Assembly (NCBI GenBank): GCA_016705575.1 | Contig: JADIXX010000004.1 | Coordinates: 62,001-126,000 of the forward strand | Origin: Candidatus Aalborgicola defluviihabitans | GTDB lineage: Bacteria > Pseudomonadota > Gammaproteobacteria > Burkholderiales > Burkholderiaceae_C | Length of the DNA stretch: 64,000 bases | Direction: 5' to 3' | Shown here: positions 17,284 to 26,184 of the stretch, piece by piece | Numbering within the stretch: the first letter of the stretch is position 1 | Layout of the letters: each line of letters opens with the position of its first letter | Made by a program: the position numbers and the translations under genes | The notes under the pieces: model-generated | What the model was told of the DNA's origin: nothing | The model's database searches: none | The model's input: the letters and a program-made list of their open reading frames with translations, nothing else

Positions 17284-17294
17284 GGTGACAGTCG

Positions 17295-18164
17295 CTACCG
17301 GGGCGGCAGGTATTTAAGCGGGTCCACCGGCTTGCCCTGGCGGCGCACCTCAAAGTGCAGCTTTACCCGGTCGGCATCACTGTTGCCCATTTCGGCAATC
17401 TTCTGGCCTTTTTTGACCGATTGGTCCTCTTTAACCAGCAGGGTCTGGTTGTGCGCGTAGGCCGTGAGGTAGATGTTGTTGTGTTTGAGAATGATCAGGT
17501 TGCCGTAGCCACGCAGGCCGGCGCCCGCATACACCACCTTGCCGTCGGCCGAGGCCAACACTGCCTCACCCGCGTTGCCACCAATGTCCAGGCCCTTGTT
17601 CTTGACTTCGTCGAATCCAGCCAGCACGGTGCCGTGGCTGGTGGGCCAAATCCAGCCCATGTCATCGTCACCAGCAGCAGGAGGCGCCGTCGCTGCGGCG
17701 GCCACCGGGGCAGACGTTGCGCTGGCCCCAGCGGATTCCGGCTTGGCCGATCCCGCCGCAATGGGCGTGGCGGTGGCAGCGCTGGTGGTCACCGGTCTGG
17801 TCATAGCCACCCCTTCGGCCACCGGTGGCACTACGCGCAGCACTTGGCCAATTTCAATGCGGTTGGGGTTTTCCACATTGTTCCAGCGGGCCAGGTCTTT
17901 GGGGCTCTGGCCAGTTTCCAGACCAATGGCGATCAGCGTGTCTTTGGGCTTGACGGTGTAGTAGCCGGGCTTGCCGGCATTCTCACTACCAGGGAGAAGC
18001 TTGTCATTCGGTTGCTGGGGTAGCGGTGCGGTCACAATCATTTTGCCGGACACCGAGGCGCGATCTTCCACTGGCGCGCGGTTGATGGGCTTGGAACTGC
18101 ACGCAGACAGCACCACCATCACAAAACCCAGCAACCACCCAGCACGACGCAAAGAACCGGTCAT
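17295..18164 (-). CDS. nlpD: Lipoprotein NlpD/LppB homologue (LysM + LytM)
   Basis: 289 residues. Lipoprotein signal LLGFVMVVLSACSS (lipobox LSAC), a LysM domain at about 70-115 (YYTVKPKDTLIAIG...LRVV), an Ala/Pro-rich linker, and a C-terminal LytM/M23 domain (GYGNLIILKHNNIYLTAYAHN; VKLHFEVRRQGKPVDPL). The domain lacks the full zinc-ligand set, as in NlpD, which activates amidases such as AmiC at the septum and does not cut peptidoglycan itself. GAAGGAAG lies 5 bp before ATG 18164, which decides this start over TTG 18179. Confidence 0.9.
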   Translation of the reverse strand: MTGSLRRAGWLLGFVMVVLSACSSKPINRAPVEDRASVSGKMIVTAPLPQQPNDKLLPGSENAGKPGYYTVKPKDTLIAIGLETGQSPKDLARWNNVENPNRIEIGQVLRVVPPVAEGVAMTRPVTTSAATATPIAAGSAKPESAGASATSAPVAAAATAPPAAGDDDMGWIWPTSHGTVLAGFDEVKNKGLDIGGNAGEAVLASADGKVVYAGAGLRGYGNLIILKHNNIYLTAYAHNQTLLVKEDQSVKKGQKIAEMGNSDADRVKLHFEVRRQGKPVDPLKYLPPR

Positions 18165-18175
18165 AAAAACTTCCT

Positions 18176-19021
18176 TCAAGCAACACCCGATTTTAGAGGG
18201 ACAAAATGCACCGCCTCCAGAATGGTCTGGCGCACGCCCTGGGCGGTCTTGTCCAGCACCAAAAGGGCCTGCGACCCGGGTGCACCAGCGGTAACCACAG
18301 GTGCCACCAGACGACCACCCACGGCTAACTGGTCTACCCAGGCCTGGGGCACGGCCTCGCCGCCAGCAGCGGCAATGATGCCAGCATAGGGCGCACCCTT
18401 GGCGTAACCCACCATACCATCACCAAACAACAAATGCAGATTGGCCAGGCGCAGGGGGCGCAGGTTGTCACGCGCCTTGTCGTGCAGGCCGCGCAGGCGC
18501 TCGATGCTGTAGACCTCGGTGGCCAATAGGCTCAGCACTGCGGCCTGGTAGCCGCAACCGGTACCGATCTCCAGCACCCGGCCCAGCTTGGCGGGGTTAC
18601 CCAATTGCGCTTGCAGCAGCAGCTCCAGCATGCGCGAGACCACGCCGGGTTTGGAAATGGTTTGCCCCAAGCCAATGGGCAGGCTGGTGTCCTCATACGC
18701 TTGGTTCACTAAGGCGCTGTCGACAAAACGGTGGCGTTCAATGGCACCCATGGCGCCCAGCACCTGAGCGTCCGAAATACCCTGGGCCGCCAGCTTGTGC
18801 ACCATGCGATGGCGAACGGCGCTGGAGTCCATGCCATGCCCAGGCTGTGGGGTCGGTTGCTGCGCGGCCTTGATGCGACTGGGAGCGGCTGCCGTTGCTG
18901 GCGCATTGGGCAACTTGGTGGGTGTTGCGTGTGTTGTCGGCGCAGGTTTGCCCACGGCATTGGGCCGGTTCATGGCCAGGGTGGTGTCCAACCTGGCGGG
19001 GAAAGTTGGGCGCTGCTTCAT
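18176..19021 (-). CDS. pcm: Protein-L-isoaspartate O-methyltransferase
   Basis: 281 residues. Repairs isoaspartyl damage by SAM-dependent methylation. Seen: RHRFVDSALVNQAYEDTSLPIG, GQTISKPGVVSRML, SAM motif LEIGTGCGYQAAVLS, YSIERLRGLHDKA and DGMVGYAKGAPYAGI. It begins with a non-conserved ~65-residue Ala/Pro/Thr-rich extension before the catalytic fold (HRMVHKLAAQG), so it is longer than the ~210-residue E. coli enzyme. The start at 19021 overlaps the surE stop as ATGA, implying translational coupling. Confidence 0.9.
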   Translation of the reverse strand: MKQRPTFPARLDTTLAMNRPNAVGKPAPTTHATPTKLPNAPATAAAPSRIKAAQQPTPQPGHGMDSSAVRHRMVHKLAAQGISDAQVLGAMGAIERHRFVDSALVNQAYEDTSLPIGLGQTISKPGVVSRMLELLLQAQLGNPAKLGRVLEIGTGCGYQAAVLSLLATEVYSIERLRGLHDKARDNLRPLRLANLHLLFGDGMVGYAKGAPYAGIIAAAGGEAVPQAWVDQLAVGGRLVAPVVTAGAPGSQALLVLDKTAQGVRQTILEAVHFVPLKSGVA

Positions 19022-19800
19022 GGGCACTGGGCGGTCGGGCTGGCCATGGACAGGCGTGAGACGCTTTGCGCCCAATAACCCAGGTGGTCGTGGTCGGTCA
19101 GGTCCACCTTCAAGGGCGTTATGGAGATATGACCCTGCGCCGTTGCGTGGAAATCCGTGCCTTCGGCATCGTCCTTGACCGCGCCAGCCGCACCAATCCA
19201 ATACATGGTTTCTCCGCGCGGGCTTTTTTGCTGGATGACGCTTTCGGCCGCATGGCGCCGACCCAAGCGGCACAGCTTGGGGCTGCCGATCTGCTCGTAC
19301 GGCAGGTTGGGAATGTTCACGTTCAGCAAAAAAGGCGCGGGGGTAATCAACTGCTTCTGGTGCATGGACTGCACCAGTTCGCGCACCTTGCGTGCCGCGC
19401 TGTCCAGGTGCAACCAGTTATGTTCTACCTGCGAGAAGGCAATGGATGGAATGCCAAACAAAAACCCTTCCATGGCGGCTCCCACGGTGCCAGAGTAAAT
19501 GGTGTCGTCTCCCATGTTGGCGCCGTTGTTGATACCCGATACCACCAAGTCCGGGCGGTAGTCCAGCAAACCGGTGAGTGCGATGTGCACACAATCGGCC
19601 GGAGTGCCGTTCACATAACGAAACCCGTTTGCGGCGCGGTTCACTGACAGGGGCGAATGCAGGGTCAGCGCATTGGATTTGGCGCTGTTGTTCTGCTGCG
19701 GCGCAATCACCTCCACCTGGCCCAGGTCTTTTAACGCTTCATACAGCGCTTCTATGCCGCTTGCCTGGTAACCATCGTCGTTGGAAATGAGAATTTTCAT
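19018..19800 (-). CDS. surE: 5'/3'-nucleotidase SurE
   Basis: 260 residues, cytoplasmic metal-dependent nucleotidase of stationary-phase survival. Seen: MKILISNDDGYQASGI (metal-binding D8-D9), the loop NNSAKSN, and SGINNGANMGDDTIYSGTVG. The start at 19800 is the conserved MKILISNDDG; the 32 codons before it in the longer frame are not conserved. First gene of the surE-pcm-nlpD-rpoS series. Confidence 0.95.
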   Translation of the reverse strand: MKILISNDDGYQASGIEALYEALKDLGQVEVIAPQQNNSAKSNALTLHSPLSVNRAANGFRYVNGTPADCVHIALTGLLDYRPDLVVSGINNGANMGDDTIYSGTVGAAMEGFLFGIPSIAFSQVEHNWLHLDSAARKVRELVQSMHQKQLITPAPFLLNVNIPNLPYEQIGSPKLCRLGRRHAAESVIQQKSPRGETMYWIGAAGAVKDDAEGTDFHATAQGHISITPLKVDLTDHDHLGYWAQSVSRLSMASPTAQCP

Positions 19801-19931
19801 AAGTTCGGGGGGAATTGCCGTCCATTGTAGGGCGCGGGTCGGTTCACCACAGGGCCGAGGGCGGGTCACCCCAGCGACAATTTTGACCATCGTCAAGGCC
19901 TATGATGCGTCCACCTTTTTTGGAGACTCCC

Positions 19932-20909
19932 ATGCACGCCTGGCTTTGCGAAAACCCCACCGGTATTGACGCCCTGAATTGGAAAGAACTTCCCACGCCA
20001 GCACCCAAGGCAGGCGAAGTACTGATTGCCATCAAGGCTGCCAGCCTGAACTTTCCCGACATCCTGATCGTGCAGAACAAGTACCAGACGAAGCCCGCCC
20101 TGCCCTTTGTGCCGGGTTCAGAATACGCGGGTGTGATCGAGGCCGTGGGCGAAGGTGTCAAGCACCTCAAAGTCGGCCAGAGCGTGGCCTGCCTGAGTGG
20201 TACGGGCGGCTTTGGCACCCACACCATTGCACCAGCGGCCCTGTGCATACCGCTGCCCCCGGACTTCCCGTTTGTGGATGCGGCGGCCTTCATCATGATC
20301 TACGCCACCTCCCACCACGCCCTGGTGGACCGCGCACAACTCAAGGCCGGCGAGACCGTGCTGGTGCTGGGTGCCGCCGGCGGCGTGGGCACGTCGGCCA
20401 TCCAGATCGCCAAGGCAATGGGCGCCCGGGTGATTGCTGCGGCATCGACCCAGGAGAAGTGCGATTTATGCAAAAAAATCGGTGCCGACGCCACCATCAA
20501 CTACACCACCGAGAATCTGCGCGACGCCATCAAGGCACTGACCGATGGCAAGGGCCCGGACGTGATTTATGACCCCGTGGGCGGCGACTTTGCCGAACCG
20601 GCCTTTCGCTCTATTGCCTGGCGTGGCCGCTATCTGGTGGTGGGCTTTGCCTCCGGCACCATTCCCGCCCTGCCCTTGAACCTGCCGCTGCTCAAGGTTG
20701 CGTCCATCGTGGGCGTGTTCTGGGGCGCCTTTGCCAAGGCGGAGCCCAAAGCCAATGCCGCCATGCTGGGCGAGCTGGTCCAGTGGTACGGCCAGGGCAA
20801 GATCAAGCCAGTGATTGACCGCACGATGCCCATGTCGGAGTTGAAGGCCGCCTACGCCCATATGGGTTCACGCGGGGTCATGGGCAAGCTGGTGATGGTG
20901 AACCCCTAG
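19932..20909 (+). CDS. NADPH:quinone oxidoreductase-type zinc-independent MDR protein
   Basis: 325 residues, medium-chain dehydrogenase/reductase superfamily, quinone oxidoreductase branch. Seen: AGEVLIAIKAASLNFPDILIVQ, FVPGSEYAGVIEAVGEGV, the cofactor motif VLVLGAAGGVGTSAIQIAKAMGA, and DVIYDPVGGDFAEPAFRSI. It lacks the Cys zinc ligands of alcohol dehydrogenases. It probably reduces quinones or enals with NADPH. The start ATG 19932 (MHAWLCENPTG) follows GGAGACTCCC. Confidence 0.88.
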   Translation: MHAWLCENPTGIDALNWKELPTPAPKAGEVLIAIKAASLNFPDILIVQNKYQTKPALPFVPGSEYAGVIEAVGEGVKHLKVGQSVACLSGTGGFGTHTIAPAALCIPLPPDFPFVDAAAFIMIYATSHHALVDRAQLKAGETVLVLGAAGGVGTSAIQIAKAMGARVIAAASTQEKCDLCKKIGADATINYTTENLRDAIKALTDGKGPDVIYDPVGGDFAEPAFRSIAWRGRYLVVGFASGTIPALPLNLPLLKVASIVGVFWGAFAKAEPKANAAMLGELVQWYGQGKIKPVIDRTMPMSELKAAYAHMGSRGVMGKLVMVNP

Positions 20910-20970
20910 TCATACTCCGGCGGACGAAACTACCGGGAATGCTCTCCCGACACGAGTCTGAGACTGCAAA

Positions 20971-21017
20971 GTTACTATGAAAACAGTAGCGCCTTACGTA
21001 ACTCCGACGAGGGCTAA
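20971..21017 (+). repeat. Interspersed repeat, copy 6
   Basis: Intergenic copy (TTACTAT...AGTAGC head, CGACGAGGGCTAAC end) between the quinone oxidoreductase and mobA-moeA. Confidence 0.75.
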
Positions 21018-21153
21018 CACGACCTTTTAGCGCATAGATACGCAAAAATTCGTTAAATCCTTCACGCAACCATTGGCGGCATCGCCTGGGGGCGGTTGCT
21101 GCACGAATCGGGCGCCAACCAGGCCTTTGGACCCATTTGGCACAATAGCCTCC

Positions 21154-22968
21154 ATGGACATCACCGGACTCATTCTTGCAGGCGGGCGAGGCTCCCGTAT
21201 GGGCAGCGTCGACAAGGGTCTGGTGCCGCTGAACGGCAAGCCCATGGTGGCACATGTGCTGGAGCGGCTCACCCCTCAGGTGCAGCATTTGCTGATCAAT
21301 GCCAACCAGAACCAGGAGGCCTATGCTGCCTACGGTGTACCGGTCTGGCCCGACGCCCTGCCCGACTTTGCCGGCCCGCTGGCTGGCCTACAAGCGGGAC
21401 TGATGCACTGCGAAACGCCCTACCTAGTCACCGCACCATGCGACTCTCCCTTTTTGCCTACCGATCTGGTCGCACGTCTGGCTCAGGCCCGGCACGCGCA
21501 GGACGCCGACCTGGCCGTGGCCGTAACCGGTACGGGTGATACACGCCAGCTGCACCCGGTGTTCTGCCTGGTCAAGACCGCGCTGCTGCCCCACTTGAAT
21601 GCCTACCTCGAAAGCGGTGGCCGCAAGATGGGCAGCTGGTTGGCCAGCCTTAAAGTGGCTGAAGTGCAATTCGAAGACGAATCCGCATTTCACAACATCA
21701 ACACCGCAGACGAGCTGCGCATGCACGACTCGGACCGTGCCCTTACCGTTGCGCAGGCGCAGCGCATCATTCAGGACTTGGTGCAACCTATCCACGGCCA
21801 GGAACTGGTCCCAACCCGGGAAGCCCTGGGCCGTGTGCTGGCCCATGATGTGGTGTCACCCATCAGTGTGCCGGCGCACGACAACTCTGCCATGGACGGT
21901 TTTGCGTTCCAGGGCGCGGACCTGGCAACCAATGCGGCCACCACGCTCACTATCATCGGCAGCGCCCATGCTGGGCACCGCTTTGACAGTGCTGTCGGGC
22001 ATGGGCAGTGTGTGCGCATCATGACTGGTGCGGTTATGCCGGCTCTGTGTGACACCGTAGTGCCCCAGGAGCTGACGCAGGCGCTGACCGATACCACTGT
22101 GTCGATCCCGGCGAGCACGATCCAGACCGGCGAGAACCGACGTCTGAAAGGTGAAGACCTGATGGAAGGTAAACCCGCCCTGAGCCGCGGCCGCGTGCTG
22201 CGCCCGGCTGATATGGGCCTGCTGGCATCGCTGGGCATAGCTGAGGTGGCGGTGCAGCGCCGGCTCAAGGTCGCATTTTTCTCAACAGGGGACGAACTGC
22301 GCTCCCTGGGGCAGCCACTGGATGCTGGTTGCATCTATGACTCCAACCGCTACACCCTACTGGGCATGCTCACCCGTCTGGGTTGCGAGCTGATCGACAT
22401 GGGCGTGGTCAAGGATGATGCCCAATCTCTGGAGGCGGCCTTGCGAACGGCCTGCGAAAACGCCGATGCCGTCATTACCTCGGGCGGCGTGTCGGTGGGC
22501 GAAGCCGACTACACCAAACCCATCATGGCCAAACTGGGCGATGTGTCCTTCTGGAAAATCGACATGCGCCCGGGCCGGCCCCTGGCCTTTGGCACGGTTG
22601 CTTCCAACGGCAAAAGGGCCTACCTGTTTGGCTTGCCGGGCAATCCGGTGGCGGTGATGGTCACCTTCTACTTCTTCGCTCGCGACGCCCTACTGCGCAT
22701 GATGGGCGCCCACAACACCCCATTGCCGCACCTGCGCGCGGCCTCACAAGCCAACATCCGCAAGAAACCCGGCCGCACCGAATACCAGCGCGGCATCCTT
22801 TCCACCGACGCAACAGGCAACCCGGTGGTGCAAATCACGGGCGCGCAAGGCTCGGGCGTGCTGCACAGCATGTCGCAGGCCAACTGCATGGTGGTACTGC
22901 ACCACGAACAAGGCCCCGTGCGTGCCGGCGAGATGGTGGATGTTGTGGTGTTTGACGGGTTGGTCTGA
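21154..22968 (+). CDS. Fused molybdenum cofactor guanylyltransferase - molybdopterin molybdenumtransferase (MobA-MoeA)
   Basis: 604 residues in one open frame. Residues 1 to about 190 are MobA: LILAGGRGSRMGSVDKGL (GTP-binding), PDFAGPLAGLQAGL, TAPCDSPFLPTDLVARL, GRKMGSWL, FHNINTADEL. From about 195 the chain continues as MoeA: NSAMDGFAFQGADL, TGEN...GEDLMEG, FFSTGDELRSLG, TSGGVSVGEADYTKP and GLPGNPVAVMVTF. No start codon with a ribosome site is needed between the halves. MoeA inserts molybdate and MobA adds GMP to make bis-MGD, the cofactor needed by the PadB-like enzyme at 44.6-47.4 kb. The start at 21154 is MobA's usual N-terminus. Confidence 0.9.
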   Translation: MDITGLILAGGRGSRMGSVDKGLVPLNGKPMVAHVLERLTPQVQHLLINANQNQEAYAAYGVPVWPDALPDFAGPLAGLQAGLMHCETPYLVTAPCDSPFLPTDLVARLAQARHAQDADLAVAVTGTGDTRQLHPVFCLVKTALLPHLNAYLESGGRKMGSWLASLKVAEVQFEDESAFHNINTADELRMHDSDRALTVAQAQRIIQDLVQPIHGQELVPTREALGRVLAHDVVSPISVPAHDNSAMDGFAFQGADLATNAATTLTIIGSAHAGHRFDSAVGHGQCVRIMTGAVMPALCDTVVPQELTQALTDTTVSIPASTIQTGENRRLKGEDLMEGKPALSRGRVLRPADMGLLASLGIAEVAVQRRLKVAFFSTGDELRSLGQPLDAGCIYDSNRYTLLGMLTRLGCELIDMGVVKDDAQSLEAALRTACENADAVITSGGVSVGEADYTKPIMAKLGDVSFWKIDMRPGRPLAFGTVASNGKRAYLFGLPGNPVAVMVTFYFFARDALLRMMGAHNTPLPHLRAASQANIRKKPGRTEYQRGILSTDATGNPVVQITGAQGSGVLHSMSQANCMVVLHHEQGPVRAGEMVDVVVFDGLV

Positions 22969-23061
22969 CTTTGCGGCCATAGTCTCACCACTATTTCTAC
23001 AATGACAACGGGCGTAAGCGGGCAATTTATGCAGGGTATTGCCTAAAGTTCTGCCAGATGC

Positions 23062-23095
23062 TGCAATTAAATGCATCATTGCGGTGACCAGTGCA
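23062..23095. promoter_or_regulatory. TGCA-rich putative operator upstream of boxR
   Basis: TGCA occurs at 23062, 23072 and 23092, all 10 bp or a multiple of 10 apart (same helix face). The middle one is part of TGCATCAT, one mismatch from the octamer found before the catabolic operons. The distance to the boxR start is 139 bp. BzdR/BoxR-type repressors are known to use TGCA-containing operators; autoregulation is inferred. Confidence 0.45.
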
Positions 23096-23233
23096 CCAAG
23101 GAACCCCCATAGACCGGCTTTATCTTGGTAAGATTCTGCCGGAAAGCAAATGAAACAGCAATTTCACCGCAAGCACAATGGTGCATGTGGGCAATGGGTG
23201 TGGTGCTTGTTACGCACGTCAGGGAGGCCTTAA

Positions 23234-24154
23234 ATGGACGAAGTCAGTATTTCGGGCTTGAATATGGAACTGGACACCGGCAAAACCTATGGTGATTACC
23301 TGCTCAAGCTCGGTGAGCGGGTCCGCAGAATTCGCGCCCAACGGGGCATGACCCGCAAAATTCTCGCCCGTGACTCAGAAGTGTCCGAGCGCTATTTGGC
23401 CCAACTGGAAATGGGTCGGGGAAACATCTCCATCAACCTGTTGCGTCAGGTAGCCCACGCACTGGCAACCCCGCTCGCAGATCTGCTGCAAGAAGAAGAA
23501 GTTTCCGTAGAAATGAAACTTCTGCATGAGTTTTTGATGCGCCTTGACCAGAAACAGCTACAGAAAGTGTGGGATTTGCTGTTTGTCGAATTTGGCAGCA
23601 TGCATTCGCAAGGCAAACGCGAGCGCATCGCACTCATCGGTTTGCGCGGCGGAGGCAAAACCACATTGGGAACCCTGCTGGCAAAGCGCCTCAATATCCC
23701 CTTTATCCGTTTGAGCCAGGAAATCGAACACGAAGCGGGTACATCGATGGACGAAGTATTCTCCCTCTATGGCCAGCCAGGCTATCGCCGCTATGAAAGG
23801 CGCGCACTGGAGACCGTTGTCACAAAAAACAAGCGCGCTGTCATCGAGATCCCAGGCGGGCTGGTGACGGAGCCCGCCACATTTGAGTTGCTGTTGTCGT
23901 CCTGCATGGTGGTATGGCTGATGGCATCGCCCGAAGAACATATGGCACGCGTCATTGCCCAAGGCGATTACCGCCCCATGGATGACAACAACGAAGCCAT
24001 GGAAGATTTGCGCTCGATTCTGCAGGGACGCGCTCCGCTCTATGGCAAGGGAGACATCATTTTGAGCACATCCGGCCAGACCGTTGCACAGAGCCTGGAT
24101 GCCCTCAGCAATGCAATAGAAACACACTATTCGGCAGGCAGCGGCACTGCCTAG
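23234..24154 (+). CDS. boxR: BoxR/BzdR-type regulator: XRE helix-turn-helix fused to shikimate-kinase-like domain
   Basis: 306 residues. N-terminal XRE helix-turn-helix (LGERVRRIRAQRGMTRKILA; SERYLAQLEMGRGNISI) at about 24-85, a linker, and a C-terminal P-loop domain resembling shikimate kinase (LIGLRGGGKTTLGTLLAKRL at about 136, IPFIRLSQEIE, PGGLVTEPATFELLL). This architecture is diagnostic for BzdR/BoxR, which bind benzoyl-CoA through the kinase-like domain and release DNA. AGGGAGG precedes the ATG. It stands directly upstream of boxCBA and is the only such regulator in the window. Confidence 0.93.
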   Translation: MDEVSISGLNMELDTGKTYGDYLLKLGERVRRIRAQRGMTRKILARDSEVSERYLAQLEMGRGNISINLLRQVAHALATPLADLLQEEEVSVEMKLLHEFLMRLDQKQLQKVWDLLFVEFGSMHSQGKRERIALIGLRGGGKTTLGTLLAKRLNIPFIRLSQEIEHEAGTSMDEVFSLYGQPGYRRYERRALETVVTKNKRAVIEIPGGLVTEPATFELLLSSCMVVWLMASPEEHMARVIAQGDYRPMDDNNEAMEDLRSILQGRAPLYGKGDIILSTSGQTVAQSLDALSNAIETHYSAGSGTA

Positions 24155-24203
24155 CGCTGACGGGGACGCGATTCGGACCGAATCCCACTGCTAAATTCCA
24201 GTC

Positions 24204-24249
24204 CTAGCCCTCGTAGAATATACGTATAAAGCTATATATTTTATAGCAT
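24204..24249 (-). repeat. Interspersed repeat, copy 7
   Basis: Minus-orientation copy between boxR and boxC. The head forms GCTATAAAATATATAGC on the minus strand, a good hairpin. The 21 bases 24206-24226 are identical to 59219-59239 in copy 8. Lies 137 bp before the inverted repeat upstream of boxC. Confidence 0.8.
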
Positions 24250-24385
24250 ATCGTCCGATCAGTCGCATCGAAATGGCAACTGACTCCGGCCTGAGTCTGC
24301 ACCACGAGGAGACTTTTCAGGTTACCTGAATCTCCCGAAAGCACGCCAGGACATGAAAAACCCCATTCGCCTGCAAGAAATTGTT

Positions 24386-24437
24386 AAATGCATTATTATT
24401 CATTTTCTAATTTAGATTAATGAAGAATGATGCATTT
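24386..24437. promoter_or_regulatory. Large inverted repeat upstream of boxC, putative BoxR operator
   Basis: Two 19-base arms (24386-24404 and 24419-24437) are inverted repeats matching at 17 of 19 positions, with a 14-base A/T-rich spacer. The outer ends carry AAATGCATTAT and its mirror ATGATGCATTT, the same octamer that recurs upstream of the other aromatic operons. The site ends 65 bp before the boxC start, where a repressor of the boxCBA promoter would act. Confidence 0.6.
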
Positions 24438-24502
24438 TCTGAGTGTGTATACGGATGTATGCGACCTGCAACATTCGCAATGAATTGGCGGAGACTGACC
24501 AC

Positions 24503-26146
24503 ATGATCACTTTTGACACCCATCCCGACCGCTACCGCCACTGGAAGCTTTCCTTTCAAGGCACAACGGCAACCTTGGCCATGGATATTGATGAAGACCA
24601 GGGCCTCAAGCCCGGGTACAAACTCAAACTTAATTCCTATGATCTGGGCGTGGACATTGAGCTACACGATGCGATCCAGCGCATCCGCTTTGAGCACCCT
24701 GAGGTCAAAACCGTCGTACTGACCAGCGCCAAGGCGCGCATGTTCTGCTCCGGTGCCAATATCTACATGCTGGGCAGCTCTACCCATGCATGGAAGGTGA
24801 ACTTCTGCAAATTCACCAACGAAACCCGCAACGGCATGGAGGATGCCAGCCAGTACTCCGGCCTCAAATTTCTTGCGGCGCTCAACGGTATAACGGCCGG
24901 TGGCGGCTACGAATTGGCCCTGGCTTGCGACGAAATTTTGATGATTGATGACCGCTCCTCGGTAGTCAGTCTGCCGGAGGTTCCGTTGCTGGGTGTATTG
25001 CCCGGCACGGGCGGGCTTACGCGCGTGATTGACAAGCGCCAGGTTCGCCGCGACCACGCCGACATTTTTTGCACCATGAGTGAAGGGCTACGCGCCGACC
25101 GCGCCAAGGCCTGGAAGCTGATTGACCACAGTGCAAAAGCACAAGAGTTCTCTTCCGCCGTGGACGCGCATGCCGCGCGCCTTGCCGATTTGAGCGACCG
25201 CCCCGGTCAGGGTGCGGGCGTAACGCTGACTCCGATTGCGCGCACCGTGGACGATGCCGGATACCACTACCGCAACGTCGATGTTGTAATCGACCGCAAG
25301 CTGCGCACAGCGACACTCACACTTCAGGCGCCGGCGGGCGAACAGCCTGCTGACATCGGCAGTGTTGTCGCGGCTGGGGGCAACTGGTGGCCTTTAGAGC
25401 TGGCGCGGGAACTCGACGATGCCATCTTGCTGCTACGCACCAATGAGCTGGAAATTGGCACCTGGCTGCTGAAGTCCCGTGGTGATGTGGCTGCGGTGCT
25501 GGCGGCAGATGTGATGCTGGATTCAAACCGGGATCACTGGTTCGTGCGCGAGACCATCGGGATGCTGCGGCGCACTCTGGCACGGCTCGACGTGACCTCG
25601 CGCACCTTGTTTGGAATTGTCGATCAGGAGTCTTGCTTCGCAGGCACCCTACTCGAAGTGCTGCTGGCCTGCGACCGCAGTTACATGCTGAGCCTGCCCG
25701 ACCAAGAAGATGCCGAGCCACAACTGGCGCTGTCTGCACTCAATTTCGGCAGCTATCCCATGGTCAACCATGCCAGCCGTCTATCCACCCGGTTTTATGG
25801 CGACGCGTCGCAACTGGATTGCCTGCGGGCATTGGTCGGCAAATCAATCCGCACAGAAGACGCTGCAACACACGGTCTGGTCACGGTGACACCAGACGAT
25901 ATTGATTGGGATGAGGAAATCCGGATCGCCATCGAAGAGCGTGTCAGCCTGTCGCCCGACGCGCTGACCGGGCTGGAGGCCAGCCTGCGTTTTGGCGGCG
26001 CAGAGACCATGGAGACGCGTATTTTCGGCAGATTGTCAGCCTGGCAAAACTGGATATTCATCCGACCCAACGCGGTCGGCGAGTCTGGTGCGCTCAAGGT
26101 TTTTGGCACCGGTAACAAAGCCCAGTTCAACTGGGAACGCGTGTAA
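24503..26146 (+). CDS. boxC: Benzoyl-CoA-dihydrodiol/epoxide lyase-hydrolase BoxC
   Basis: 547 residues, crotonase superfamily. It opens the ring of 2,3-epoxybenzoyl-CoA to 3,4-dehydroadipyl-CoA semialdehyde and formate in the aerobic CoA-dependent pathway. Seen: WKLSFQGTTATLAMDIDEDQGLKPGYKLKLNS split into two recognisable BoxC segments, KTVVLTSAKARMFCSGANIYML, LNGITAGGGYELALACDEI, EVPLLGVLPGTGG, and a second crotonase-like half to the C-terminus. The start at 24503 (MITFDTHPDRY) is the family N-terminus; GGAG lies about 10 bp upstream. First gene of boxC-boxB-boxA. Confidence 0.95.
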   Translation: MITFDTHPDRYRHWKLSFQGTTATLAMDIDEDQGLKPGYKLKLNSYDLGVDIELHDAIQRIRFEHPEVKTVVLTSAKARMFCSGANIYMLGSSTHAWKVNFCKFTNETRNGMEDASQYSGLKFLAALNGITAGGGYELALACDEILMIDDRSSVVSLPEVPLLGVLPGTGGLTRVIDKRQVRRDHADIFCTMSEGLRADRAKAWKLIDHSAKAQEFSSAVDAHAARLADLSDRPGQGAGVTLTPIARTVDDAGYHYRNVDVVIDRKLRTATLTLQAPAGEQPADIGSVVAAGGNWWPLELARELDDAILLLRTNELEIGTWLLKSRGDVAAVLAADVMLDSNRDHWFVRETIGMLRRTLARLDVTSRTLFGIVDQESCFAGTLLEVLLACDRSYMLSLPDQEDAEPQLALSALNFGSYPMVNHASRLSTRFYGDASQLDCLRALVGKSIRTEDAATHGLVTVTPDDIDWDEEIRIAIEERVSLSPDALTGLEASLRFGGAETMETRIFGRLSAWQNWIFIRPNAVGESGALKVFGTGNKAQFNWERV

Positions 26147-26184
26147 CGCATTTTTATTGATTCGCTTGACAGGAGCAATGTGAC

